Assembly: GCA_032622095.1 (NCBI GenBank)
Contig: CP136067.1
Coordinates: 83,044,705 to 83,108,704, forward strand
DNA: 64,000 bases
DNA from: Siphonodentalium dalli
Taxonomy: Eukaryota > Mollusca > Scaphopoda > Gadilida > Siphonodentaliidae
Direction: 5' to 3'
The translations under genes were made by a program, and so were the position numbers. The notes beneath the pieces were generated by a model, which searched no databases, was not told where the DNA came from, and saw only the letters and a program-made list of their open reading frames with translations. How positions within the stretch are numbered: the stretch's first letter is position 1; each line of letters begins with the position of its first letter. Positions 12,236 to 23,711 of the stretch are shown piece after piece.

Positions 12236-13160
12236 ACCATGACAACGTTCTCCCAGCTGCACATCACACTTATTTTGCTTTTGATTTAGATACACTGGCA
12301 TATAAAACTGAGAGAACAGCCACCTTGGTGAGACTATAGTGGGGATTTATTTAAACATAATATTTATTTTCTATATCTCGTATTATTTGGAGGGAAACAA
12401 ACAATCACTTTGGCAACAATAGTGAATTTGCTTGATATTTGTATATATTGTATGTCATGTCGTTTATAACAAATATTTCAGTCCTACAAAGTCGACGTCG
12501 ATGCATGTTTATGTACAGCTGCTATCAATGAAATGTGTTACTGTTGTTGTAACTGGGGTCTGGAAGCCTGAATACATCTATCATCACTTCAACAATATCA
12601 CGGGCCCAGCTTTGAGCAACCGAGTCATGTTATGTCGCATTATGATCAATTGGGAATATTTTTAAAGCTGTTATACAAAAAACGTGTTTGGGGAGGGGTA
12701 GCTAAAATCCAGTATCTTGCAACCCGTTCAAAACTTCTTTCAACATGTGCTTGTCAGATAACTTCTACACCGTATGGATTAAATATTTCGGAATTACTGC
12801 AATATCAATTTGAATGACAATGTTTGCAAAACTAATATTGTTGTGAAAAAAGAGCGATTTTTCAGCAAAAATGAAATATTTCGGCTCCAAATGGCAGGAA
12901 CTTCCAAATTAACTAACACTGTTTTCATATGAAGTAGATATATGGTATAATATAGTGTTTAACCCCGAAAATATTCGCAAAGAAGTTAGGATTTAGCCAC
13001 ATTGCTCGCTTTACCAAGATCGTTAATTTCTAGAAAAAGTCACTGGTGGGTACCGTTTATCTCGAAAACTAGAGCTCTTTTTCCATTTGGCCGCTGCACT
13101 AAAGTCTTTCTGTGGCATATAAAGTCCGTAGAAGAGTATCTAACGCATTACCGATTTATA
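12236..13160. other. Unassigned sequence between satellites
   Basis: No open frame above chance length shows a recognisable domain, and no repeat was identified. Confidence 0.3.
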
Positions 13161-13164
13161 TATA

Positions 13165-15790
13165 TATATATATATATTAGCGAATGTCTGTCTGTCTGTC
13201 TGTCTGTGTTCTATAGAAATTCACAGGGGACCATCTCGATGATGCCAAAGGGGTCTACTAGGAGTAGCTTTTTACGAGAAAGATAATGGTCGGGGCTAGA
13301 ATTTTCTAAAGTGATGCCGTTGTTGTCAGGGACAGAAAAGGGGGAGGGGCAGAAAAATAATTTGTCGCCGATTGCCACGAAACTTATATATAATCATCGC
13401 CATAATATGAAGAATCGAACGGTGTGGTTTAAATATGGCAAAAGTGGCGTCGTTTGAGTCAGGGATGAACGGAAGGGGAGAGGGGCACCAAAATTGATAA
13501 AAACTAATTTTAGCGCTGATTTCCACCAAATTGATATATATTCTTCTTCATGATACAAGGAATCTAATTGTCCTTTTTGGATGAGAGATTGAGAGTGGGT
13601 GGGCACTAAATTTGATAATAAGTCGCCGATTGCCACCACACTTATACACAATCATCCCCATGGTATGAAGAGTCTAATGGTGTGGCTTTTATCTGTCAAA
13701 TGTGGCCTCATTCGAGTCAGGGTTGCATTGAAAGGGACAGGGGCACAAAAATTGATGCACAATTTTTTTAGCGCCAATTTCCACCAAATTGTGACTTAAA
13801 GACGCCATAGTGATGCTGTTTGGGTGAGAGATGGAGAGGGGATGGATTGGCACCAAATTTGATAAAAAAATTGTTTAGTCGCCGATTATCACCAAATTTA
13901 TAAACAATCATCTCCATGATATCAGGAGTGTAATCGTGTGGTTTAAGGATGTCACAAGTGGGGCCATTCGAGTCAGTGGTGTATAGAGATGAGAGAGACA
14001 CAAAAAATTATATCTATATGTTTAGTGCCGATTTCCACCAGATTGATACATATTCTTCTCCGTGATACGAGGAATCTTATCGTGTGGTTTAGATACACCA
14101 AATTGGTGCTCTATGGGTGAGAGATATGGGGACCTTAAATTTGATACAAATTTGTATACTCGCCAATTTTCACCAATTTCATATATATGCATCTCTAATC
14201 TCTAATGAGTCTTAGTGTGTGCAGCTTGAGTCCGAAATAGGGACGGGAGGGTCACCAAAACTGATACAAAATATTTTTAGTACCAATTACCATCAAATTC
14301 GGACACGTTCTTCTCAAATGATACAAGAAATAAAATCGTGCTGTCTGTCTGTCTTTCTGTCTGTCTGTGCGCGTTCTATATATCACTTCACGCGGTACAA
14401 TCGAGATGGCACCAAGGCGTTCTAAGAGGGATAACTTTTTACAAGGAAGATAATGGTGCGGGTTAATATTTTCCAAAATGACGCTGTTGGTGGGAGGGGA
14501 AATTAAAAAAATATGGTGAAATAGTTTTGTCGCTGATTTCCACCAAACGAATACATAATCACCTTCGCAATATGGCGTTCGAGTCAGCGTTGCATCAACA
14601 ATTGATTTAATAAACCAAATTCCACCAAATTCATACACGTTTTTTTCTAATGATATACCATAAATGAAATCACATTTGGTGTCGTCACGGATAGCGAGCG
14701 GATATGCACTATCATTGATAAGATTGCTATTCGCCGATATCCACATATAAGTTATATGCAGTCACCAGGCCATCTCCATATCATTTTAAGTAGTTGGGCG
14801 TCCACATTTCACAATCCCAACATATGGTGACCCACATAAGTCACTTGAACAATTATATCTTCTTAACAGTCATATTTATATGGGAATGGCAATCAAGGCA
14901 TTCACACAATGAGCTAGCAAAAAGAGATAACTAGAAGAAGCATTAAACGTATATTTATCATTCTATTGAAGAGATACATATATTCGTGCAAACTGAGAGA
15001 CCTCGAACCGTCAAAGGATTGCATATATATAATAACAAAATTTAGTCTGTTCCATTCAATACAGTTTCCACAAAAAGTTACAATTTGTCAAGAGATATGG
15101 AAGACCTGTTCAAAAATAGTGGTCACAGTGTGCAGTCACATACAGTTTCTTCTGATATATAAGAAAATGCAGTTAGTAGCACAAAACTTTTCAGGATCCT
15201 ACCAATACTGACATCTGACAAGGTTTTTAGAACAGACTCATCGACTGACATAAACAACTCAAAATCTCGCTCTGTGCCTGGCACATGTAGCTGATATATG
15301 TGCGCAGCAACATTTCGTTTAAACTAAGAATATTTAGCCAATATACAGCACCATGAACAGAGGAGCACATGGAAATTTCTGTGAAACATATGTATCTTCG
15401 TGGAGATATGATAGCCAGGTGTCCTCGAGATATTAGTCCAACCCACTAGATTGATTGATACATCTCAATATGTAAAACCCAATTATCATCTTTTATCGAA
15501 CTAATGTGTTTATGATGTTCATGTATCATATTATAACGTCTAATATATACGCATTTGTAAATAAATAAATACTTCATTATTGGTAGAACGGATTAATCGC
15601 GATAAACAGAATGACAATTGACAAAGTGAGCCACTACTTATATTCCATGACTGTAATAATCATGTTTTGTTATGCTATTTGAATATACAATTTATGAGAA
15701 AACGTATAACACTTTAAGCAAGAGCATTCTCTATTCCCAACAAATATCCACAGCATACATTAACCCGGGCAACGCCGGGTAACCCTGCTA

Positions 15791-15791
<1 letters not shown>
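13165..15791 (+). mobile_element. Putative non-autonomous Helitron-like element carrying a satellite
   Basis: The right end is a classical Helitron 3' terminus: the palindrome ACCCGGGCAACGCCGGGT (about 15762-15780), then AACCCTG, then CTAG (15788-15791) followed by T. The left side begins in a TA microsatellite followed by a TCTG microsatellite (13188-13207) and then the satellite described at 13220-14750. This microsatellite plus minisatellite plus hairpin layout is the same as in the arrays at 28-39.7 kb and 60.7-64 kb. The exact 5' end is not clear because TC within TA/TCTG runs is not diagnostic. Both sides are TA repeats, consistent with insertion into a TA tract. No Rep or helicase is encoded. 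14760-15760 has no recognised content. Confidence 0.6.
13220..14750 (+). repeat. Dimeric satellite, ~255 bp higher-order unit of two ~125 bp halves
   Basis: The words GTCGCCGATTGCCACCA and AGCGC.GATTTCCACCAAATT alternate. Anchors fall near 13368, 13512, 13622, 13772, 13878, 14025, 14160, 14280 and 14529. Alternating spacings of about 145 and 110 bp give a dimer near 255 bp. Each half ends with a variant of ATCATCCCCATGATATGAAGAGTCTAAT. A second TCTG microsatellite with the same downstream sequence (13185-13290 against 14341-14460) suggests the start of the element was itself duplicated inside it. Confidence 0.75.
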
Positions 15792-15834
<43 letters not shown>

Positions 15835-16252
15835 GCTCAACAGTGAATTATAGAAAAAAACGAGTTTAGATAAACATCGATATCGATATACTTTCACACT
15901 AGCTCGCGCGTGCGACCGATTCACTTGCGTGTACCAATACTGTTTCCTGTTTGTACCGCTGAAGAAGGATAAAATGAAAGAACCCATTGTGATATTCTAA
16001 TTTATATTATATTCACTGATATTACATTTATAATTAAAATCGGTTTTATGTTGAAATTCGACATATTTATGGGGGGGGGGGAATAAAGGGAAAAATATGG
16101 AAATAATATATTTATATTCTGCGGATGGTGAAGTAGCATTGCGTGAACAGGCAGCTGATGGCTTCAGAAATGATGCATCGATTGAAGAGGATTGTGAGAT
16201 CATTTAACGTCGTAAATGGTGAATTTCATTTGATATGCGTATAATAAAAAGA
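15792..16252. other. TA repeat, G-tract and unassigned sequence
   Basis: A (TA)n tract runs 15793-15832, followed by unremarkable sequence and a run of about 11 G at 16071-16081. No gene seen. Confidence 0.5.
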
Positions 16253-16368
16253 ATATCTAGTGTTTTTTTGAGTGGATACCTAAAAATACGTCATTCGTGA
16301 CCGAAACAAATGTTTATTTTCGCTCACTCATGACATATTTTTCGGTATCCACTCAAAACACTAGATAT
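16253..16368. mobile_element. Hairpin MITE, ~116 bp
   Basis: The left arm from ATATCTAGTGTTTT...GAGTGGATACC...AAAATA...GTCAT is inverted on the right as ATGACATATTTTTCGGTATCC...CTAGATAT. The ~40 bp arms have a few mismatches and leave a ~35 bp loop. No coding content. Superfamily unknown. Confidence 0.7.
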
Positions 16369-17058
16369 CCTCTATATATTTATTACATGACTCGATCCTT
16401 ATTCCAGTCATTAAACCCGTTCTGTAATAATGATATACAACCGTCATTGCATAATAGGAAATAATGCCAGGTGAACCCAACTGTATTATTGTTGCGCCAA
16501 CGTGACAGTTGACTTCCGGTGTGTCGTCTGTTTATATTCCGTGCGCTATATGGACGAGGAATGAAGACGAATCTGTGTCTGTGACTGATATTAATATAGT
16601 TTTTAAAATTATAGATTCTATTTATTACTTTATCCAAAACCTCCATAAAACATACTTAAATGTAACATACTCGTTGTAGATCCACTATATATTGCGATTA
16701 TGTCCATGGAATACGAATAACAGATTTCCAGTATCAATATACCAACTAAAAATATGGATAAATAAATAATTAATAGAAAACTCAATATCAAACACGATGA
16801 TGTCGTTAATGTGCCAACATTTTATTTGACACGACATGGAACTCATAATACATTGTAAATTATCGATATACATGTTTATCACATAATTTGGCCATAAAAG
16901 CAGTTTCATAATTATCGGTAATAGACACGTTTAATATCAGCGCGTGCGATGACGTCACGGCGTTCTTCAAATAACTTGCTATCGCTGTAGTTTATGATTG
17001 TTGTTTTCGATGAATATTTCGCGTTGCTTCGGGTTTATTTGATCATGTGATAAAAGGT

Positions 17059-17199
17059 ATCTCACACTCGTCCTATTTTATACGTAATTTATCAACCTCG
17101 TCCTCTAAATTCTATTTGAGCCTCGGTAAACCTCGGCTCAAATCGAATTTAGTGAACTCGGTTGATAAATTCCGTATAAAATAGAAACTCATGTGAGAT
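17059..17199. mobile_element. Imperfect palindrome of ~140 bp (hairpin MITE)
   Basis: ATCTCACACTCGTCCTATTT on the left is answered by the inverted form ending ATGTGAGAT on the right, with an inner stem TTTGAGCC/GGCTCAAA about position 17128. Further CCTCGGTTGATAAAT words continue to about 17262, suggesting a second, partial copy. Confidence 0.65.
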
Positions 17200-17389
17200 C
17201 CTCTATATATGTATATGCGGCCTCGGTGAATATTAACTTCCTCGGGTTGATAAATCCTCATGTCAACCTCGAAAGCATGCAATAAATGTATATTATACTA
17301 CATGTGCATGCACGTGTTGGTGTGTGCCGATATGTACAGTGGCGCGTTGTCTGGTGTTCTGCTAATCATTAGAGTTGTTTTACTTGCAG

Positions 17390-17643
17390 TCATGAAAGCG
17401 AATGGTGTTTATCACGTTGGTGGTTTCTATGGCAATGGTGTGGGTGCTCACTGGTTTGATGGTTCGCCTCTCCTGGAACCACTTTGGCAAAGTGGTCAGC
17501 CATCTCCAATGTGCAACGCATCGTTCAACTATCTGGCAATCTTTGATGGTTTCGGCACAGATAGGTACTTGCTGGACGACGTCTGTGAATATTGGGTCTT
17601 TCATTTCATATGCCAACGGGATATCGGAAAACGGAGTCGCTGA
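17390..17643 (+). CDS. C-terminal exon of a C-type lectin-like domain protein (partial gene)
   Basis: A polypyrimidine stretch ending TTTTACTTGCAG (17378-17389) is a good splice acceptor. From it an open frame, entered in phase 1, runs to TGA at 17641-17643. The encoded ~84 residues show the second half of a C-type lectin-like fold. HWFDGSPL fits the 'W.DGs.l' strand, LWQSGQPS sits where the long loop carries EPN/QPD, and three cysteines lie in MCNAS, LDDVC and FHFICQ, with the final D..C....FIC spacing of the family. The usual WND calcium motif is replaced by LLDD and the third loop residue is S instead of N/D, so classical calcium-dependent sugar binding is doubtful. The first half of the domain and any signal peptide must lie in upstream exons that I could not find. 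The ATG at 17260 is upstream of the acceptor and probably intronic. A processed or orphan pseudo-exon is possible. Confidence 0.7.
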
Positions 17644-17822
17644 CAGATAAATCAACACCACGGGCTTGGGAGCTGCGCCAGCGTGTTCGACTGTTGGCCG
17701 GATGTTTCGCTCCGATCCCAAAAAACAAAACTCGGGAGCTCTGAACGAGCCTATATACCATGTGTGCCTCACTGAGGTTGTCGTTGATATTATTTTTGAA
17801 CATTTCATAGTATAGTGCAACA

Positions 17823-19018
17823 CCAAGAGTCAACCCACACCGGGCGCGAGCGCGCAATTTTTACGGCCGTTTTCTGTCGTCCATAGAGGTTCAAAGCGCG
17901 CGATTTTTATGTTCACACCGAACGCGATTGGATCGCTTCGTCGCTCGCGATGGTTTTGGGTAGATAATCGTTTGAGTGCATCATTTACAGGCATGTCACA
18001 AATACAATGTATATGGACATTTTAATCCTAATTTGCTAAACAGGTACATGTAAGGGTTTTTCAAACAAATATAGTATGTTAACCTCTTTTCTGCTATGAC
18101 GTCCGTAACTATTACGGACGTAAAAGTGCACGCCGTGTGCTATATGGTCGTAGGTACTACGGACCTACTTCAGCACACTAGAAGTAGGCCATTATATACA
18201 TAACTGGAACTCAGAGATTGGTGTATCGGAATGACTGTATCTCCAAGTTTCTAACAGTGTATGATGTTCCACGATTGTGAACGATAATAGCCTTTCAACC
18301 GAGTCAGTTTTATAGTTCTTGTGGTATTCCCGTTATAGTTTCCCATTGGAAAATGGCAATAACGTCAACAGCCCAGCACACGACGTCATAACGTCATTTA
18401 GCAGCGAAGATGTTAAGTGGAATGGTGCATGGGCTTCCTATATTCTAATTGCGTTAAATTTAATTTCATTCTATAATTCCAGTTTGTGAGTTTTTATTAT
18501 CGATGGTGAGGTACAAATTGTGGCCAAAGCGACTTCACAAGCCAGGAGTGTTCTCTTCTCTTGTTATTATTGTATATATACTATTTTGACAATCGGGGGT
18601 GGGATTGTGGGCAAAGTGACTTCACAAGCTTGGAATGGATTGGGACCAAAAATTAACCAGACGATCCTGTTATTACGTCGAGCTCTTGTCGGGCATTTTC
18701 TCTTCTCATTTATCCTTGCACTTCAGTTATCATCATGTCGCTAAAGTCCTTGACCACCTTTGTTATCGCGACGACTAATGAATGTGTCGCCTTCAAATAG
18801 GAGGAATACGCGCGTATAATATCCTATTTGACAGCGTTCCAATTATCCCGCTGGTTTGCCACAAAGCGAGAAATCGCTGCTGTAATCGCCTCGTGGTCAG
18901 CGATTCAGTCGCTTGCGGTGTGAATATAAAAATCGCGCGCTTTGAACTGCTACGGAAAACAGAAAATGGCCGTTATAATCGCTCTCTCTCTCTCTCTCGC
19001 GTCCGGTGTGGATTGACC
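17823..19018 (+). mobile_element. TIR DNA transposon copy A (non-autonomous), interrupted by a MITE
   Basis: The ends are inverted repeats built on CACACCGGGCGCGAGCGCGC...TTTTTACGGCCGTTTTCTG (left, from 17834) and the inverse at 18925-19018. The interior continues with GCGATTTTTATGTTCACACCGAACGCGA and similar matter. Without the 18079-18416 insertion the copy would be about 860 bp. It has no transposase. It abuts copy B at TTAA (19019-19022) in inverted orientation. Confidence 0.75.
18079..18416. mobile_element. TTAA-flanked MITE inserted into copy A (piggyBac-like)
   Basis: TTAA at 18079-18082 and TTAA at 18413-18416 bound a 330 bp insert with imperfect inverted ends: CCTCTTTTCTGCTATGACGT against the inverse of ACGTCATTTAGCAGCGAAGA. 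Near the left end are small perfect hairpins, ACGTCCGTA/TACGGACGT and CGTAG/CTACG. The inverted sister copy B lacks it: at the equivalent point B reads ...AATATAATATG-TCAA-ATGG... (inverse) where A has AATATAGTATG-TTAA-[insert]-TTAA-GTGG. This is an in-window empty site that confirms a 4 bp TTAA duplication. Confidence 0.85.
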
Positions 19019-19805
19019 TTAAGTGTCAATTCACACTGAGCGCGAGCGCGCGATTTTTACGGCCGTTTTCTGTCGTCTGTAGCGGTTTAAAGCTCGCGAT
19101 TTTTATATTCACACCGAACACTACCGTATCGCTTACCACGTAGCGGTCACAGTCGTGGTTTTATGCTTCGTCGATTTCTCGCGTTGTGGCAAACCAGCGA
19201 GATTATTGAGTCGCTGTCAAGTAGGATGTTTATCCGCGCGTATTTGTCCTATATTTGAAGGCGACATTTTTCATTTGTCGCCGCGATAACAAAGGTGACG
19301 GAGGACTTTATACGACAGGCTGATAACTGAAGTGCAACACCATATGTGTCTCAGGTGTCTGTATGACAAGAAGTCGAAATTGTATACAATAATAACAAGA
19401 GAAGAGAAAAGTCCTGGCTTGTGAAGTCACTTTGGCCGCAATTTGCACCCAACCACCGATAATAAAGACTCACAAACTGCAATTAACGAAATTGCTATGA
19501 AAATTTGGGAAGTCCTTGCACATTTCCATTTGACATATTATATTTGATAATGAAATGAATTTGAAAAACTCTTACCTGCACATGTTGAGCAAATTATGAT
19601 TAAAATGTCCATATACATTGTATTTGGGACCTGTCTGTAAATGATGTACTCAAACGATTATCTACTCAACACCATCGCGAGCGACGAAGTGATCCAATCG
19701 CGTTCGATGTGAACATAAAAATCGCGCGCTTTGAACCGCTATATACGGACGACAGAAAACGGCCGTAAAAATCGCGCGCTCGCGCCCGGTGTGAATTGAC
19801 CTTAA
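19019..19805 (-). mobile_element. TIR DNA transposon copy B, inverted relative to copy A
   Basis: It begins TTAAGTGTCAATTCACACTG and ends with the inverse, GGTGTGAATTGACCTTAA. Its interior is the reverse complement of copy A outside A's MITE insertion: TGGCTTGTGAAGTCACTTTGG, AACCAGCGAGA, TACATTGTATTTG and ACTCAAACGATTATCTAC, among others, are shared. Together A and B make a ~2 kb palindrome. No transposase. Confidence 0.75.
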
Positions 19806-21130
19806 AGTGATACGAAACACTCCGGTGGGGTGATCAAATAGAAATGGATAATATTCTTGCTAAGTTGTTCTCTTTACGAATATTAATCCAAATTGACAAC
19901 ACACACCGCCATTCTTTTTTATTAATTAGATGCAATGACTCTCGATGGCGAAATCACTTGTGTTAGTTTATCGCCGATAGTTGCGTCCCGAATCGAGATG
20001 TAAATATTGATAATTGAGCGTAGTTCAAACGATGTTATCTAAGGAGTGTTATGGTCGATTTCTTTGAAATTTGCGGAATTTTTAATAGAATTATACATTC
20101 ACCAGGTTGGCGTAACGTCTGTGTATTAAGTTATTAGATGTCTGAAGCGTACCGAACAAGTGCAAGAACCGTTGCCCGTTTGGCGATCACCCACCACAAG
20201 GCAGTGATTAGTGTTATTTGCGTAAGCTGTGGTCATGCTTACTGAGTGAGCCGGTCTTTCTCGCAAGGTGCACCTATCAAATTTGAATTTACATCAAAAG
20301 GAGTATACGTGGATATTTTAAATATATGAACTCACTTAAATGTGTTTGTAACACGGTCTGATATACGAAACGGAACTCTTCATGTATTTCTAACATGAGT
20401 AGTCATTCCATTCAATTCGCAAGAGCTTATTTGATAATAAATAAATATGTTATAGAAACAATAACATGATCCCACCAAATCATAGCTCATATTGTGCTGG
20501 GCCTTGTGCAAATATATAATAGCGAGTTTGCGATACCCGTTCGACGGGTACGGGTACCGGTAGATTCTGGTAGATTGGTGAAATTCGTCACGGTCATTTG
20601 CGTACTTTGAATGCAGCACATAAAGCGATAGGGATTTGGAACGGGTAGATGTATCCCGTTGACTGGTAGTCTTTCACTAAAGTTTTCTCACTCAAAAGTA
20701 CATTAGTTCTATGAAATAACAATCAGCTATGTATTAATATATTTATTGCACGATTACGTGGCCAAATCTCATTGATACATTTGTCATTTAAGCCATGTTT
20801 TATGTTCAAAGTGTCGAGGCGACTTCTAGCACTAAGATAACTATGGAACGCCGATTTGTTTACTGACAACGGTCTTCACTCAAGTAATGACATGCTATGA
20901 TTAAGAGAGTTATTTGATGGTGCTATACGCAGTCTCGGCACAGGGAAGTGATTATAGAGGGTCTCCGCGTTGAGAAGGGGTGTCCACCTTCACATTCCCT
21001 ACCAATTGAACCACACCAAACAGAGGTTTGTGCGGAATTCCAATTATGCACCCCGTTGGGCTCTGATCCCCCCAACTGATCCTTCACTGTCCTGAATATT
21101 ATTCTAGTCTGTTCTAAATGGATTAGTAGT
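19806..21130. other. Unassigned sequence with a GGGTACGGGTACCGG patch
   Basis: No gene recognised. 20517-20560 (AGCGAGTTTGCGAT followed by CGGGTACGGGTACCGG) is repeated in inverted orientation at 23625-23708, just outside a Helitron-like 3' end. It is probably a fragment of a dispersed repeat. Confidence 0.4.
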
Positions 21131-21132
21131 CT

Positions 21133-22125
21133 CAGAGGCGGACTGGGCCAAGAAACCGGCCCGGGAAATTAATATAATACCGGCCCATCTGTTTGGGTGG
21201 GGGGGGGGGCGTCCACAGTCCACCTTGGAAAATTCCAACTGCACCCCCCCCCCCCTTGAATCAGAATCAGACCAAATAATACATATTTTTGCATAATTCC
21301 ATTTGCACCCCCCCCCCCTTGAATCAGATGCAGACCAAATACATGTTTTTGCATAATTCCCCATTTGCACCTCTGGTCTAATATCATATATATTCATAAA
21401 CCATGGTTCTATATATTCCCGGTATGAGACCATTCAGATATTTTTACCTGAAAAATTGCATAAAATCTAACATCTAGCGGTCTAACTCCAGACAAATGCA
21501 CACGGCTACGGACAAGAGACCAGGACACACCGGGCTGTTCATGGTTGTTCGGCCCGGGGTGAGAACATTTTGAAAACTATACAAGAAAATCTCGAATCCG
21601 ATAAACTAGACTGGCATCAACTGAAGCGTTCCTATTTTCTTGTAAATTTCAATTGGGGGAGGGGTGCGTAAGATTTTTTTTGGGATTTACAGCTGGGAGT
21701 TACCGTTAAAATCTCGAGATTAATGGGGTCTTTACGTGGTGTTATATGATGCCGACAAGTTCATTTAATGTCAAAATTACGATTAGCCAATTCGGCTGGT
21801 TAAACAACACATGTGGCGGCCCACGTCCGGAATTTTCCCGGTCTCCCGATCGGCCATGCAGTCCGCCTCTGCCCTCATGAATTTATGTGAGAAGAGTACC
21901 ATCTTATTGGATACACGGCTGGTTAAACAACACATGTGGCGGCCCACGTCGGTTTCATTTGCGGCCCAAGTTGTGGCCCAACCACATATACCCCCCCCCC
22001 CAAACCGTAAAAAAAACCCTCGGATTCTCGCTTGATAGAAAATCACGTGGAATCAGAATTTTTCCGGCCTCCGGCCCATCGGGAAATTTCCCGGTCTCCC
22101 GATCGGCCAGTCCGCCTCTGAGACT
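21133..22125. mobile_element. TIR DNA transposon with CAGAGGCGG ends (hAT-like), internally duplicated
   Basis: AGTCTCAGAGGCGGACTGG at the left (from about 21128) is exactly inverted at the right end, finishing at 22125. CAGAGGCGG-type ends are typical of some hAT elements, but no clean 8 bp target duplication is visible. Inside are a ~75 bp tandem repeat with C-tracts (21240-21370), two copies of GGCTGGTTAAACAACACATG 123 bp apart (21794 and 21917), and an internal copy of the terminal sequence (CCCGGTCTCCCGATCGGCCA... at about 21837-21870). No transposase. Confidence 0.55.
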
Positions 22126-22400
22126 GTAGTCTTGTTAAAGAAGTCATGTAATGAAGGGTCCACCTCGCCGACCAGAACGAGAACAATTTTGTAGATATGA
22201 ACCTGGAAATTGCAAAATCATAACATCTAGTGGTCTAACACAAGGCAAATTCACGCCCTATATTGTTTTTAACAAATTCATTATCAGTTTTGACGACCCA
22301 CTGAATGTGGATAGACCAGGACATACCGGGTCGACCATGGTTCGGTCTGCTGGGAGAACGTTTTGAAATCTGAACATGAAAATTGATCAATTATAGACTT
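21421..22400 (+). repeat. Diverged direct repeat pair across the right end of the CAGAGGCGG element
   Basis: About 21450-21590 and 22195-22390 share AACATCTAG.GGTCTAAC, GACCAGGACA.ACCGGG, ATGGTT.G and GAGAAC.TTTTGAAA in the same order. One copy lies inside the element bounded at 21133-22125 and one just outside, so either the element boundary or the repeat history is more complex than a single insertion. Confidence 0.6.
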
Positions 22401-23620
22401 TCCTCAAGCTTTACATTTGTTGGATATTTCCAACATAACTGTTGGCCATATAGCCCGAATTCTTTCTACCAAAAGTAGGTATATTTGCAAATGTTGGTCA
22501 AAAACTATAAAAAAAATCCCCACTAATACATTTTTGGAAAATCATACGGAATGACAGAATAATTTCAACGTATGTTTGGTGTGTTAGGTATATACAATTT
22601 CCAACTGTTGAACAATTTGACAGAAGTTGGGGTGAAACACCACAACCCTCTCGCCGCGTCCCCTATCGACCCGTTGTGCGTGGGCATAAATACACCGTGA
22701 ATGTGTTACACGATTGAATACAACCGTTCAGTTATTATATATTATGTGGTGACTGATTTCTCATTTTAATATAAGATATTTGACATTTGAGCGGACATGG
22801 CGCATTTGAACCTCAAGACTGTTGTATATTTGTAGTGGCCGATAGTGACACAAAATACTGATATACACAGATATACACACCTCATACTCAGCACAATCTT
22901 ACCGTCGTCAGAGCGACTTTTATCTGTTTTCTTTGTTTGGCATACAAGTAAAGCAAACGTGAACGCTCTTTATTCAAACCATATAATGAATATTGTACCA
23001 TTAAACACCCTTTATATTTAACAAAGTTTAATTGTTCTACCTATACATCCGGATTTAGACCCAGACAAATATCCGAGTTCTTGGGATAAATATTCCCTTG
23101 CCAGACCCTTCGAAAGATTCCAACCAAGTATCAATTATATGACTATATATTCCCCAACTAATATAAGTAAGGGGCAATTTCGGTCTTATATCTGACTAAA
23201 AGTACATGCATGTAGGACATTCTTGGACCCTGTGTCTAAACCAACATATTTTACACCGAATAATGGTTGGATTATTAAATTAGCGTAATTGTATATTTGT
23301 GCTATCATAACATATTTTCTCAGCCTGAAAATTCCATCTGTTCTAGACGAAACTAGAACGGTCTGGGAAATTACTAATGAAAGCCAATTATTGAAAATGT
23401 TACCAAAATGAGTCAAAGAAAGACGCCAATCCATTCCATTTTGGCCTCGTCCCATGCAGGTGAATGCAATTCATTATCCTCGCAGAGGTCCATCATATGA
23501 CCATAACATCAAGTATAACGTCGAATGCGGATAACAATTTCTCTATCTGACATATATATTTTGCTGCAATTGGCTCACCATACATTACCCGTCGATATGC
23601 TTAATTCTACCCGTAAAACA
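22401..23620. other. Unassigned AT-rich sequence
   Basis: No element recognised. One ACGCTCTTTAT motif is at 22963-22973. The 89-codon minus-strand frame at 23186-23455 has no recognisable domain. Confidence 0.3.
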
Positions 23621-23711
23621 GTTTGCGATTTCAAAACGTGTACCGGTACGGGTAGCTACCAGTACCCGTACCGGTACCCGTACCCGTTTGAAATCGCAAA
23701 CTCGCTAATAA

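Noticed and set aside
17260..17389. In-frame extension of the lectin exon to the ATG at 17260 as a true start.
   Set aside because: It crosses a strong splice acceptor, is unlike the N-terminal half of the lectin fold, and lacks a complete domain.
17380..17826. 148-codon minus-strand frame over the lectin exon.
   Set aside because: No domain features. The plus strand has a splice acceptor, cysteine spacing and lectin motifs.
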